Shown here: positions 21,603 to 32,485 of the stretch, piece after piece
Numbering within the stretch: the first letter of the stretch is position 1
Layout of the letters: each line of letters starts with the position of its first letter
Assembly (NCBI GenBank): GCA_021234155.1
Contig: JAJEKV010000004.1
Coordinates: 11,102,109 to 11,166,108, forward strand
Length of the DNA: 64,000 nt
Direction of reading: 5' to 3'
Origin: Isoetes taiwanensis
Lineage: Eukaryota; Streptophyta; Lycopodiopsida; Isoetales; Isoetaceae
Program-made: the position numbers and the translations under genes
Notes under the pieces: model-generated
What the model saw: the letters and a program-made list of their open reading frames with translations, nothing else
Database searches by the model: none
Told to the model about the DNA's origin: nothing

Positions 21603-23242
21603 TGTGACGTTCCAGAAAAATATACGCTATAAATATGTATATTTCCAGGTCCGTCACTATACAAGTCTACTCCGTAGCCTTGTATACCTTAGGAAGTGGC
21701 ATGAGGGCACATCTAAGTTATGTATATAACTTAGATAACCTTAGGATAAGGCCCATTTTCCACATGGCCTCATCCTATTGGGCGACCGCCACATGGCCAT
21801 GTCCCATTGGAGCCACATGTCATCCCATGTGGACCCTAACCTATATTAACCTAAACCCTAACCCTAGACCTCTTTTCCTGGCCCTAACACCCTGGGAATC
21901 TTCTTCGCACTCGAAACTCCGTTTCAAGCGTCGTTTGATGTGGCATAGCCTAGTGCAGCAGCCCCCAGAGTGCGTGCACGATCTTGGAGTGAGCACGGCT
22001 TCGACCACTTCGAGGACCATGGAGACGCCAGGAATGGGAGGGAGCGCTTCGGGAGCAGGTATTTGGAGTAGTGTTCTTAGTAGTTCATCTGGAAATTAGC
22101 ACTCTAGATGAGTTAATACTTCGTATCTAGAGTAGAGCCATCCTAGAACCCTTATTCAACATCTTGAACCCTAATCAAGGAACCCTAACTGTACTTAGAT
22201 ATGTATGATTAGGTTAGATGTTATTCTAATGATTATCATGATATGAAGTGGTATGATGATGGTTGATCATGTTGCTCCTCTTGTATTGGGAAGGGGGGTA
22301 GAGACCTAGTAGCCTTACTTAGTGATGCTCCTAGTTAGACCCTTTAGTTCCTATTATTATGCGGCATGTGCATAGGAACCCACCGGGCTACGGGGGCTAT
22401 GATGTGACTCAACACTATACAACGGGGCTAGAGAAGATACGGAGGGAAGGTCCCTGCTGAGCGTGGCTACTGGGGACCCCATAGCGGGCTAGGCTTATGG
22501 CCGGTCACTTCATGTGGGCCGGGCATGGGTCCGACACCTCCTAGGGCAATGGTATTGCCCTGCCTCTCAAGAGCTGCAGGTGTGGCCTGGCTCTTGTTTC
22601 GGGGGGTTAAGTCGGGGACGAATCGTGTGCCGCCACGATTCTCTAGCCGCCCGTGGAACCTCTAGACCCCGGGAAGGGGAGATGCAACCCTTCTTGCCTC
22701 AAGGGACCGGGGAGATGCAACCCGGAATAGTCTTGATGGGTGATGCCATGAGATTGCGTATCCTGAAGGCTAGAGTCATGCCAGAGCCCGATATAGCCCA
22801 TCTGCAAAGTATGCACATGAGGGGCGGATGGAGTGGTCAACCCAAGCCATTGTCTCGAGCCAGCCCCGCCATTGTTATGACTGGGTCTGCTGTATCTTGA
22901 GACCTAGCCGTCAGTCTACCTCCCCAAGAGTCTGAGCCTTGGGTAGGAGCTCTCATGTTTTACGGCATATGTTTATCTCTGTTGTAGCTATGGATATGTG
23001 GATGTGCTACCCTTCGAGGTAGTTTGATGTATTGTTATTGCTAGTTCTGACGTTGTTTATGCTTCCGCTGTGATAGGAGCCCATAGGGGAAGGGCGCGCA
23101 GGACACCTTCGTGTCCCCTTCCCGCACTAGGGATACCCTGGAGTGCGGGATAGACGGAGGGCCCATGCGGTCGAAGGACCGGATGGGGGATTTCCTACGG
23201 AGTGTACGGCCGAGCGCCGTATATTTTGTAGGGAGCGTCACA
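21603..23242 (+). repeat. Element C 5' LTR
   Basis: It is 1640 bp, with TGTGACGTTCC at the start and AGCGTCACA at the end. It contains a stretch near 22280-22310 (TTGTATTGGGAAGGGGGGTAG) that is the reverse complement of part of the A LTRs, consistent with relatedness. Two GGGAGATGCAACCC motifs occur near 22677-22723. Confidence 0.82.
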
Positions 23243-23243
23243 A

Positions 23244-23255
23244 TGGTATCAGAGC
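23244..23255 (+). other. Element C primer-binding site
   Basis: TGGTATCAGAGC lies one base after the LTR end. It is a perfect match to the usual tRNA-Met site of plant LTR elements. Confidence 0.9.
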
Positions 23256-23810
23256 GATGTTCTTGGTTGACTAGGAACTATCACTGACCATGTCCCTAGT
23301 AAGTAGTCTAACAGGCCTAGTAGGGTGTGGAATGAAAATATCCACCATGGAACCTCGAAAATAGGGGAAAAAATTTCTCCTAGGTAGTGGGTCCGTAAGA
23401 TTAGGCTAAGTTGTTAGATGGGGGAAAAAAGAATGAGTCAAATTAACATTCTAGTAAAGTTGGAGTGGAAATTATGCATCAGCATCAGATTTCACCCAAA
23501 ATGGATCGAAAAACTATCCTAATCCGAGATCCGAGTGAAAAATGGCGCAAATTCATAATTGACACGTCAAACCATTAGAAAAATTCGAATTTCATAGTAT
23601 AATACATCATTAATCATATACTAATAAATGGGTGTACTAAGATAATTAATAGGGGAGGCTAATTAATAGGGCTATTAATGGTAAGGAAATATTCTCTAGA
23701 GCATCTTCCTTTTTAAATATCTTCTTGCCATCCCATTTTCTCCCTAACCTTGCCTAAATCTCCTTCCTTGATAATCAGCTTAACGTAATCAGTTTGCTTA
23801 ACCGTAAGAT
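23256..23810 (+). other. Element C leader
   Basis: This is a 555-bp untranslated, AT-rich leader between the PBS and the first ATG of the histone-like ORF. I see no ORF or structured repeat in it. Confidence 0.6.
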
Positions 23811-24479
23811 ATGGCGCGCACCAAATGCACTGCCAAGAAGTTCAGCCCAAGGCGCACACCCTCCATGGCAGCAGCAGCAGCAGGTCCAGGCAAGAAGATC
23901 CCCGAGCATCTTCGGCCGGGGAGGGAGGAGGAGTCGTCCAGCTCCACGGACGACACTTTCCATGCCTCCCAGGGGGAGGCTCAGAGTAGCTCCTCCGTGG
24001 AGACACAGCGGACGGACGAGACCGTCCACTTCGGTCGGTCGTCCGACCAGGAGGAGGAGCAGCAGGATCAGGAGGAGCAGGAGCAAGAGCAGCAGCAGCC
24101 ATGCCAAGAGGAGGTTGGCATCTCCAAAAAGAAGAAGGGCAAGGAGAAGGTGGCGAAATGGCCCGAGGAGAGGGCCCAGAGGAAGAAGAGGGAGAGGGAG
24201 AAGGAGGCAAAACAGAGAGAGAAGCGGTCCAAGAGGGACCAGGACCGCCAAAGGGGGACGGTCCACATCGAAGAGCCTCGTCGGGACCCCACCGATGAGG
24301 AGGAAGATGAGGAAGAGGAGGAAGAGGAGGAGAGTGAAGCAGCCGGGCAAATGGAAGAAGAACCCGAAGGAGACGCCGGAGAGCCCTCAAACCCCGACGC
24401 TCGCCCACCATACCCGAAGTGGCCCAAGCCACCGAAGATGATTAAGAAGCAGAAGGTGGGCGGCGGGAATTCATGTTAA
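23811..24479 (+). CDS. Element C ORF1, first part: H3-tail-like start and charged region
   Basis: The 222-residue frame opens [18 protein letters not shown], closely following the H3 tail order A-R-T-K-x-T-A-x-K. An Ala run comes next, then a Ser/Glu/Gln-rich part (residues about 35-100). A Lys/Arg/Glu coil with nuclear-localisation character follows (about 105-145, [24 protein letters not shown]). Next are an acidic run of Asp/Glu (about 163-180) and a Pro/Lys-rich end. It stops at 24477-24479, overlapping the ATG of the next frame by seven bases (ATGTTAA). The next frame holds the histone fold. In A and E the corresponding start, insert and fold sit in one ORF-sized unit, so I infer one original protein split here by a frameshift. 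Reinitiation or programmed frameshifting cannot be excluded. Confidence 0.82.
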   Translation: MARTKCTAKKFSPRRTPSMAAAAAGPGKKIPEHLRPGREEESSSSTDDTFHASQGEAQSSSSVETQRTDETVHFGRSSDQEEEQQDQEEQEQEQQQPCQEEVGISKKKKGKEKVAKWPEERAQRKKREREKEAKQREKRSKRDQDRQRGTVHIEEPRRDPTDEEEDEEEEEEEESEAAGQMEEEPEGDAGEPSNPDARPPYPKWPKPPKMIKKQKVGGGNSC

Positions 24480-24952
24480 AGCAAGACCGTGAATTTCAGC
24501 GTCGCAAGAAAGTGTACCAGGAGTACCTCCGCCGATGGAAGAGGTACAATGATTGGTACTGTAAGCAGAGCGTACAGAAGTACGTTAAGGGTGGGCGGCC
24601 GAAGAACCAGCCCAAGCCGCCGCCACCACGACCGGAGCCACCGAAGAAGGTCCATCATGGACCTAATTCAAGGCACGCCTGTGTCTTTCGGGAGATTAGG
24701 CACTTCCAGCAGTGCACTAATCTCCTTATCAGGAAGGCGCCGTTCGAACGGCTCCTTCGGAAGATTATGCAGGAGTTCCGGACGAACTACAGGGTGACAC
24801 CCCTGACCGTCCGAGCCTTGCAGGAGGCAGCAGAGGCAGAGGTGACACAACGTTTTGAAGAAGACAACCTCTGCGAGATCCATGCCAAGCGAGTGACGAT
24901 AATGCCAAAGGACCTGCACTTGGCGAGGAGGATCCGCAAGGAGAAACCGTGA
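24473..24952 (+). CDS. Element C ORF1, second part: histone H3 fold
   Basis: The 159-residue frame starts with a basic linker helix ([19 protein letters not shown], also seen in A) and a Pro/Lys stretch. It ends in a full H3 fold (residues about 68-158). The alpha-N and alpha-1 parts read [19 protein letters not shown]. Alpha-2 is [20 protein letters not shown]. Loop 2 and alpha-3 are [20 protein letters not shown]. The three helices and both loops keep H3 spacing with no gap, and loop 1 is not lengthened as in most CENH3. EIRHF and NLLI are nevertheless closer to plant CENH3 than to H3.1. There is no stop or frameshift inside the fold although pol of the same copy is broken. An H3-like role in chromatin is inference. 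Confidence 0.88.
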   Translation: MLKQDREFQRRKKVYQEYLRRWKRYNDWYCKQSVQKYVKGGRPKNQPKPPPPRPEPPKKVHHGPNSRHACVFREIRHFQQCTNLLIRKAPFERLLRKIMQEFRTNYRVTPLTVRALQEAAEAEVTQRFEEDNLCEIHAKRVTIMPKDLHLARRIRKEKP

Positions 24953-25190
24953 AGACCTCCATTTTTGTAAATATAGATTAAAACTATGAATGTATATAAA
25001 TCTTTTTGGTCTCTATAATCTTATCCCATATCTATTAAAGTAATTTCATGTGAATTAATCCTTCTGAGATATAAAAGTGCTTTTGTATAAATTAAATTGT
25101 AGTAGAATCTTTTGTATCATGCTTAGAATACTGATAATTGTTTAAATTGCACAAAATTCTGCTTCAAATATCAAATTTTGGCTCAAAATT

Positions 25191-25664
25191 GGCCAACCTG
25201 GGTGAGTCCACACCAAACGCCTCTGCGTTCGCGACGCAAGCCCGTTTCGCGCGAACCCACCCGATACCTCAATTTTAGGGCAAAATTGATCTAAATTTTG
25301 TGCAAAAATATAGTAATGCTTAAAATTTGCCTAGAAATCTAGTTTAGTACTTAATTTCGGCCAAAAGCATCCAAAAATAGCAAAAATCAGCCGACCCGGG
25401 TGAGTCCGTGCCAAATGCCTCAGCGTTCGCGACGCAGATCCCTTTCGCGTGAACGCACCCGAGTCACTTGAAATTGCACTTTTAGATGTCCAATTAGCAT
25501 GAAATAAGTTGCTAGCTAGGTTAGAATTGATCCAAATAGACATGATAGCATCTTACAACCCTTAGAAAAGTTTAGTTTGCTGAGAAATCGGCCAACCCGG
25601 GTGAGCCCGCGCCAAATGCCTCTGTGTTCGCGACGCAGACCCCTTTCGCGCGAACCCACCCGAA
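25191..25664 (+). repeat. Element C triple palindromic repeat
   Basis: Three about 73-bp GC-rich copies start near 25191, 25391 and 25591, an exact spacing of about 200 bp in AT-rich surroundings. Each has outer arms CGGGTGAG... and ...CACCCG. Inside is an inner palindrome of the type CTGCGTTCGCGACGCAG, then TTTCGCG-GAAC. They could fold as nested hairpins. The copies differ by scattered changes, some of which keep pairing. Element A has an analogous set with different sequence. Function is unknown. Confidence 0.7.
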
Positions 25665-25941
25665 TTGACCCATTTTGACCAGGATTGCCCAAATTTGACC
25701 CAAGAAACTGCAATGTAGTGTTTCTTGCCTTGTTTGCTTAGATTTGCACTTCATGGTACCTTATTTGGAGATCCATAGCCTTAGAACAAAGGTCTGTTCG
25801 ATCAAGAACCCTTGTGCACGGAAGCCGAGGCAAGGGGGCCTCATTTGCCATTTTCCCTTCACCAAAATTGCTCTCACCATCTTAGGCGATTTTTCAGGCT
25901 CTCATCAGTTCTTTCAAGCCATTTTTTACATCCACTGCTCA

Positions 25942-27456
25942 ATGGCGCCCACCAACTTTGTTCGATGATACGACGGTGCCAGCCACATCCGTGAATTCCC
26001 TGCTGAAGAGGCCTTCCACGTGTTTGATCATCTCTTCGACCTTCATGCAACCCTGACTAGGACCCCTTACTACACTGATATAGTTTGCCAGTATGACCAG
26101 CAGATCTTACCCTGGGAAGTTAGCCTTCCACCTAGGGGAGGAAAGTGGGTATCCTTAGACTCGCTGAGCCAAGTTATGGGGGTCCAGAGGCAAGGGGCAG
26201 CTATGGGATAGGACGAGGGACATGCCCGACTACATGACTTGTAGAGCCCATAGGCACAAGTATGTTTCGGCACATGCGGCCCTCGCTCTATTCATGCAGT
26301 ACAAGGCAGTCAACAAGGTGGGGGAGCCTTCAATCCAGCCTTTGGACATAGCGCCACTCAACACAAGAATGGAGCAAGGCCAGATACATGAGATCGAATC
26401 TTCGGAGTACGAGTACCATGGCACAAGAATAGGGGCATTCCAGATTGAGCAGGATTATGAGCAATTCGGAGAAGAAAACGCAGATTGGGAGAGCAGGGAG
26501 GCGGCAAGAATAGAGAGGCGCATAGCAAGGCATGATGATGACATCAGGCGGGCCAACGAACCACCAATCGGCATCACATCTCTATCGCCGATAGTAATCG
26601 AAGGGGAGGAGTACATTTTGGCAAATGACATCCTCAACCTTCTATACTGCCAAGAAGAAGAGCTTAGAATCGACGAGCTCTTAGGCTTGATTGCAAAAGA
26701 GCAGCAGAGTGACTTCATCGACTACTCCTATCAGGACGTCCCAAGAGAAGTAGCAGAAAGACACTCCTATGTCGGGGAGACGATGTCAGACATCGCCGCC
26801 TACGAACACATAAGGGAGATGTATCGTCAACAACAACCGATCATTCCAGAGGAAGAATTTCAGGAGATCCAAAGCAGGTTGTATAAACCAGGGAGGGGCC
26901 CGAGCTCTAGCCGAACGGTTCGATCGGGAAGCATGCGAGAAGCATCCAGCAACATCAACTTGGAAAGTGCAACCACTATGTGGAGGGACCATGAAGACCT
27001 CTTAGCATTAGACGTCTACGGCGGAGCAGCTCAAAGGAAGGGCACAGGCTCGCAGACTATAGGAAAGGGGAAAACACTCCGGTACTACCTCCCAGTCCTC
27101 AGCCAAGGGCAGGTGATAGTTTTTCATAAGGAGTTCAGCCCACGAGGGGAGGAGGCCGTGGCGCTCCTCATAGCGCTCTCTGGCTTCAGGCAGCACGCCA
27201 AGCTGAGCAGCCACACGGATCACATCATTCTCTTCAAGAGATCCGTGGCACTCCACAACCTCGATTCGCCAGGGGCCACTTGAGAGACGCACCATTGATG
27301 GTTGTTGCGGCAATAGCACCCGAACTCCCTGCACCTCAAATGGCTCAAGCCCTCGAAGGTGGATCTTCTAAGAACATCTTGCGCAACGTCGGCAAAGGCC
27401 TTCGACTTAAGGACATCAAAAACTTCTTCAAATCAATGAAAGGCTCTCGAAGATGA
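25942..27456 (+). pseudogene. Element C ORF-X: unknown protein between histone ORF and gag
   Basis: The first ATG (MAPTNFVR) is followed by a TGA after eight codons and then a readable stretch to about 26210. The main frame is 26222-27283, and a last frame runs to a TGA at 27454-27456 (KNILRNVGKGLRLKDIKNFF). In total this is about 500 codons, broken by two frameshifts and one stop. The protein is acidic and helical, with EGEEYILANDIL, DFIDYSYQDVPREV and a C-terminal LFKRSVALHNL segment shared with E. It has no zinc knuckle, protease or RT motif. I do not recognise a family. Its conserved place beside the histone ORF suggests a joint role, which is inference. Confidence 0.65.
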
Positions 27457-27781
27457 ACACCTTTGCTTCATATATTATTGAAATGTATAAAAATGTCCTC
27501 AGTTTCATGTATTACTACATACTTCTACACAATGTATAACTCTTGTATGTTAATTGCCATAACTTGTCTTTAACTTATAAGTTGGAACTTTGACATGATT
27601 TCTTTTATACCTAACAATAATTGACTTGTAAATAAGGTTGAATAATGTATAAACTAAGTAACAACATTGATGACTAATACTTGCAGCCAGGAACACCGGT
27701 TCAGGGTCTCAAGGCCAAGTCTGGCAGCACCACTGGCAATCTAGGAACTCGTTCGGCCGGGAACACGACGACGAACAAGAC

Positions 27782-28936
27782 ATGGCAGTTGAAAAAGTGA
27801 ATGCAAGGTTGGCTCAGATGAGGAATCAGATGCAGCAGTTACTACTGTGGGCAACACCACTAATGCATGCTCAAGAGTATGGACCTCCACCACCACCTCC
27901 ACCACCTGTGGGAGCTATTGACGAAGCCCCTCAACCGGAAAGAGAAGAAAATCAGGCTCCTAAGAAGGAAAGAAAGAGGAAAAGAAGAGGCAGGAGGAGT
28001 CCATCTCCTTCCAGCTCTAGCAGATCGGAGACCTCAGACAGTGGATCCGGTAGTAGCTCCGACAGTGAGTCAGACACATCGCAGGGCAGGAACAAGAACA
28101 AAAAGACAGACGACTACCAAAAGAAGGTAGACAGTGCAATGAGCAATGTTTGGAAGACAAGAAAGCTGGGACAGTTCTCGGGTAAGGACAAGTCAGGTAT
28201 GGAGGCAGAAGCATGGATTGACGAGATGGAGGAATTTGAAAACTCTTATGGAATGAAAGATAAGGACATAGGTAAAGTGGCAACGACAAACTTGATAGGA
28301 CCAACCAGGATTTGGTGGAAGGGATACGCAAAGTCAAACAAGCTGAGAAGGAACAACTGCAGGTTTAGGACATTTAGCAAAGCATTCCGTAAGCACTATG
28401 TCCCTAGATCCCACACCAGCAGACAAATACAACAGTTCTATAGGTTGGACCAAGGTAATCTGTCCGTGGCTAAGTATACGGAGGAGTTCATGAGGTTGAG
28501 ATTGAATGTTCTAAGGATAACAGAAAGGCAAGCAGTAGATGGGTATATTGAGGGCCTCAATAGCAACATCAAAAGGCTAGTAAGGGCAATCAATTCGAGA
28601 ACAGTTGGGGAAGCCGAAGATAAGGCTTTGAGCTTCGAGGAAGTGCCAGGAACTCCGGGGCAGAAGTAGCTACCATATAAAGGGAAGGCGGCAGGACCAT
28701 ATCAACCCAGACAAGCTTCCTCTACGCCAGCAGGAGGCCAGCACCAAGGGAAAGGCCAGGGGAAACCTTATGGGGAGCGCAGGAAACTTGAAGGATCAGG
28801 GGGCAAGTCAATTAAATTTCTCCTAGACAGCATCCCAAAGGAGAAAAGACAGGAATGCATAGAGAAGAAATTGTGTTTCCGATGCTTCCAGCCAGGGCAC
28901 CGAATGCATAATTGTCCTTTCGTTATGCAGGCGGCA
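27782..28936 (+). pseudogene. Element C gag with zinc knuckle
   Basis: MAVEKVNARLAQM begins a 295-codon frame. It has a Pro run, a Lys/Arg cluster (KKERKRKRRGRR), a Ser/Asp-rich region and the gag core ([48 protein letters not shown]). TAG at 28667 breaks it. The same frame continues through a Gly/Gln-rich part to the CCHC knuckle [14 protein letters not shown] near 28875-28916. Apart from that stop, gag is readable throughout. Confidence 0.87.
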
Positions 28937-30530
28937 CTAGCTCAACTTGCCGATTGGGAATCACCAGCCGAGGGAGATGAAGAAGAAGGCGACCAACAGG
29001 AACCCCAAGACTTCATAGAAGGTGAGTGTAAAATTTGTGCATCCATTGAGTCAGGGGAGGTTAAGAATCAGTCTACAGTCATCTCGACGGAAGAAATCGT
29101 AGATAGCAAGCCATATATAGTCTTGATAGACACAGGTAGTTCCCACAACTTTGCCTCTCCAAGGCTTGCTACTCTCATGAAGAATAAGATATTGAAGTCC
29201 AAGCCCAGGCCAGTTAGCATGGCAAGCGGCGCCATTCGCCACATTAAGGGGAGAGGAATCAGTTTCGACATAGACTTTAGTGGAAGCAAGTGGCCGATGG
29301 GTGCCGAAGTCATGGACATTGGCAAATATGATCTCATAGTAGAAATGGAGTTCCTAAAGCCAGCAAAAACTATGATAGATTGCGACCGCAATGAAATCTC
29401 TATGACGGCGCCGGACGGCAATCGATACATAGTAAAAGGTAAGAAGGTAACTTCAGCTATGCAATGTATCTCTATGAAGCAGTTGAGGAAAAGTATAATA
29501 AGAAACAGGGTGGATTACATCTTGAGGCTAGAGGCAGTTGACCCAAGTAAAGCAAAGGGAAGTGAGTTAAGTGGAAATCAGTTGCCTAAGTCAATAGCAA
29601 TGCTCATTAAGGAGTTTAATGATGTATTCATGGATGAAATCTGTCAATTACCACCTTATTGGGGTGTAGAGTGTGAAATCACACTAGCTCCAGATGCTAA
29701 ATCTACTAGTAAGGCACTTTATAGGATGAGCACTCCAGAGCTGGTAGAGCTCAAGAAGCAGTTGCAAGAACTGCTTGAGCTCGGATTCATAAGAGCAAGC
29801 ATGTCTCCTTTTGGAGCACCTATCATTTTCGTCAAGAAGAAAGATGGAAGTCTAAGGATGTGTATTGATTATCATCAGCTTAATAAGCAAACGATAAAGA
29901 ATAAATATGCTCCTTATGGGGGCGGACGACTTGATGGACTAGCTCCAGGGAGCAAAAGCCTTCTCCAAAATTGACCTAAGGTCGGGCTACCACCAGATAA
30001 GGATCAAGGAAGAAGACATCCACAAAACCGCCTTTAGAACGCGGTATGGGCATTATGAGTTCACGGTAATGCCCTTTAGCTTATCGAACACCCCAACAAC
30101 CTTCATGCGCTTGATGAATGATATCTTCAGAGAATTCTTAGATGAATTTGTCATCGTATTTTTTGATGACATCCTAGTCTACAGCAAGACCATAGAAGAG
30201 CATTGTCAGCACCTGAGAAGGGTTTTGGAGAAGCTAAGGCAGCATCGATTGTACGGCAAGCTTTCTAAGTGCCACTTTGCAACAAGTTTGGGTCGTGTGG
30301 TGTCATCTGAAGGGATCTCCACTGATCCGGCAAAGATTGAAGCCATAATAGATTGGCCGGCACCAAGGAATGTGGGCGAAGTAAGAAGCTTCCTCGGCTT
30401 GGCAGGATATTATCGGAAGTTTGTGAAGGACTTCGCTAGGTGGGCGTCCCCTCTGTCGGACCTCACCAAAGATAAGAAGGTGAAGGATTGGACAAAGGCA
30501 TTGGCTCGAGAATGTCCAAGCCTCCTTTGA
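28937..30530 (+). pseudogene. Element C protease and reverse transcriptase
   Basis: The frame continues from gag into an aspartic protease ([15 protein letters not shown], about 29128) and then RT ([29 protein letters not shown]). A shift and a TAG near 29920-29945 break it. RT resumes in another frame with [14 protein letters not shown], and from 30069 [15 protein letters not shown] and the catalytic [10 protein letters not shown] small deletion removes the usual VEYLGH ([13 protein letters not shown]). The frame is lost again near 30500. The catalytic aspartates are kept but the protein is not translatable as one piece. Confidence 0.87.
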
Positions 30531-31940
30531 GAAGCTCAAAGAGGCACTAACCACAGCACCAATCCTCATCTGACCGGATCCAAGCAAGGATAAGCTAGTG
30601 GCAACAGATGCTAGCAAGCTAGCAACCGGAGCAGTCCTCATGCAGGAGGGAAGGATAGTCACATACGACTCCAAGAAGATGAATGATACAGAGCAATGCT
30701 ACCCGACTCATGACCAAGAGCCTTTGGCCATTGTGAGGGCCTTGAGAATGTGGAGACATTATTTATTGGGAAGAAAGTTTCAATTAAATACAGATCACCA
30801 AAGTCTCCAGTACATCTTCACGCAACCACTCCTGAATCTAAGACAAAGGAGGTGGATGGAGTTTCTTGAAGAATACGACTTTAAAATAGCCTACAAGCCT
30901 GGCAAGTTGAATGTAGTTGCAGATACACTCTCCAGGAGACCAATTGAGACAAGAACCCATTGCAATGCCATATCGACTCTACAAGTGAATATGGCAAGAG
31001 AATTGAAGAAATGTTGCCGTCAGACAGCGATCACTTTTAGGAAGTATGGGCTAGCCTCTCTAAAGAGGCAAGAACAGATAAGGAAAGGGAGACCTTCAAA
31101 CATTATAAGAAGGAAGGTAGCCTCCTATACCATAAGAACAAGTTGTATGTACCAGGATCTTTGGGAGTAAGGAAGTTAATACTTCACGATACACACAACA
31201 GTCCCATAGCCGGGCATGCAGGGTTCATGAAGACATATTTCAAGATAAGAAGTAGCTACTTCTGGCCAGACATGAAGAAACAGATAGCCCAATATATTCG
31301 GGAGTGTCAGCTATACCAGCAGACCAAAGCAGAGCACCTCCGAATTCCAGGAGCCTTAGAGCCGTTGCCCGTGCCGAATGCAAAATGGGAAGTCATAAGT
31401 ATGGATTTCATTACGGGACTCCCAAGAACTATAAGAGGCAAGGATGCATTGATGGTGGTTGTGGATAAGTTGTCCAAAATAGCATACTTTGTGCCTTGTA
31501 AAACCACAGATACGGCGCTAGACACCGCCGTCTTATTCACAAGGGAGATTTTTAGACTCCATGGCATGTCTCGTGAGATAATCTCGGATAGAGACTCAAA
31601 ATTTATGAGTGCATTCTAGCAGGATTTGTTTAGCACCATCCAGACCAAGCTCTCCATGAGCACGACCTATCATCCTCAGACGGATGGTCAGACAGAATGC
31701 ACCAACAGAATCATTGAAGACATGCTAAGGAATTATGTTTGGAATAAACAGTCTAAGTGGGATGATTTCATCCACTTAGTGGAGTTCGCCTGCAATAGCA
31801 CGAAGCAGGAATCGTCGCAGATGTCTCCTTTCATGATTAATTATGGATACCAGTGCCTGACCCCTGATACATGGCACAACTCAGTGTCAAAGGTAGAAGT
31901 CTCCCGCTACCAGATATGCAGCAGCTGGTTGAAGAGGTAA
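30531..31940 (+). pseudogene. Element C RNase H and integrase core
   Basis: RNase H begins KLVATDASKLATGAV and runs through NTDHQSLQYIF and KPGKLNVVADTLSRRP. A frameshift near 31000 separates it from integrase, which starts LGVRKLILHDTHNSPIAGHAGF. The integrase core has MDFITGLP, SDRDSKF and DGQTE. A TAG at 31617 interrupts it just after MSAF. In this copy the zinc-binding CxxC has become CQLY, a loss of a key cysteine. Confidence 0.86.
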
Positions 31941-32485
31941 GGGGATATCTACTGGCAGCAAGAAATCGGCAAAAGAGTGTAGCCGACAGGCACAGGACCG
32001 TAAGGGAATTCAAGGTAGGCGACAGTGTGTGGCTGAAGATTAAGGTGAAGCAAGCCAAGCTTCGCATAGGGAACTGCAAGAAGCTTGCTCCTAGGTGGGC
32101 GAGTCCCTTTAAGATCTAAAAGTGGGTGGGCACCCAGGCCTACAAGCTAGATCTCCCGGCACACCTCAAAGTCCATAAGGTCTTCCATGTGAGCCTCTTA
32201 AAAAGGCACAACTCAAATCCTGATGAGGTTTTGGAAACTCCAACCCTGTTGGAAATGACGGAGGAACAAGTTGAAATTGTGCCTGAATTGCTTCTTGATA
32301 AGGCATTCAAGAAGACCAGGAGGTCTCAGTACCTCCAATATTTGGTCAAGTGGAAACACTTGCCCATGGAAGATGCAAAGTGGGTATTGAAGCAGGATTT
32401 AGAGAAGCAATACCCGGACTTCATGAGGGAGTTCGATGGGCGAGTCGTCTCCGAGCTTGTTGACGCCGACTTGCCAGGTGCTTAG
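31871..32485 (+). pseudogene. Element C integrase C-terminal end with chromodomain
   Basis: After a frame change near 31900 the sequence has a helical part and the GPY-type region (VWLKIKVKQAKLRIGNCKKL then APRW). A stop lies near 32117. The chromodomain follows at about 32310-32430 (YLQYLVKWKHLPMEDAKWVLKQDL), with the aromatic and tryptophan positions typical of chromodomains. The gene ends at 32485 after DADLPGA. The same element thus has both an H3-like fold and a chromodomain. Confidence 0.86.

Noticed and set aside
23775-24432. Long frames antisense or out of frame to the charged part of ORF1 of C (Leu/Pro/Ser-rich)
   Set aside because: They are shadows of a Glu/Lys-rich coding strand. 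The MARTK frame has the H3-like start and matches A and E in position.
24473-24952. A processed host H3 or CENH3 pseudogene that happened to land in element C
   Set aside because: The fold lies at the same place in A and E, is joined to a linker helix shared with A, and has no poly(A) or target duplication of its own.
25191-25664. CRISPR-like array (three spaced palindromic repeats)
   Set aside because: The setting is a plant retrotransposon, the spacers are about 125 bp and related to each other, and there are only three copies.
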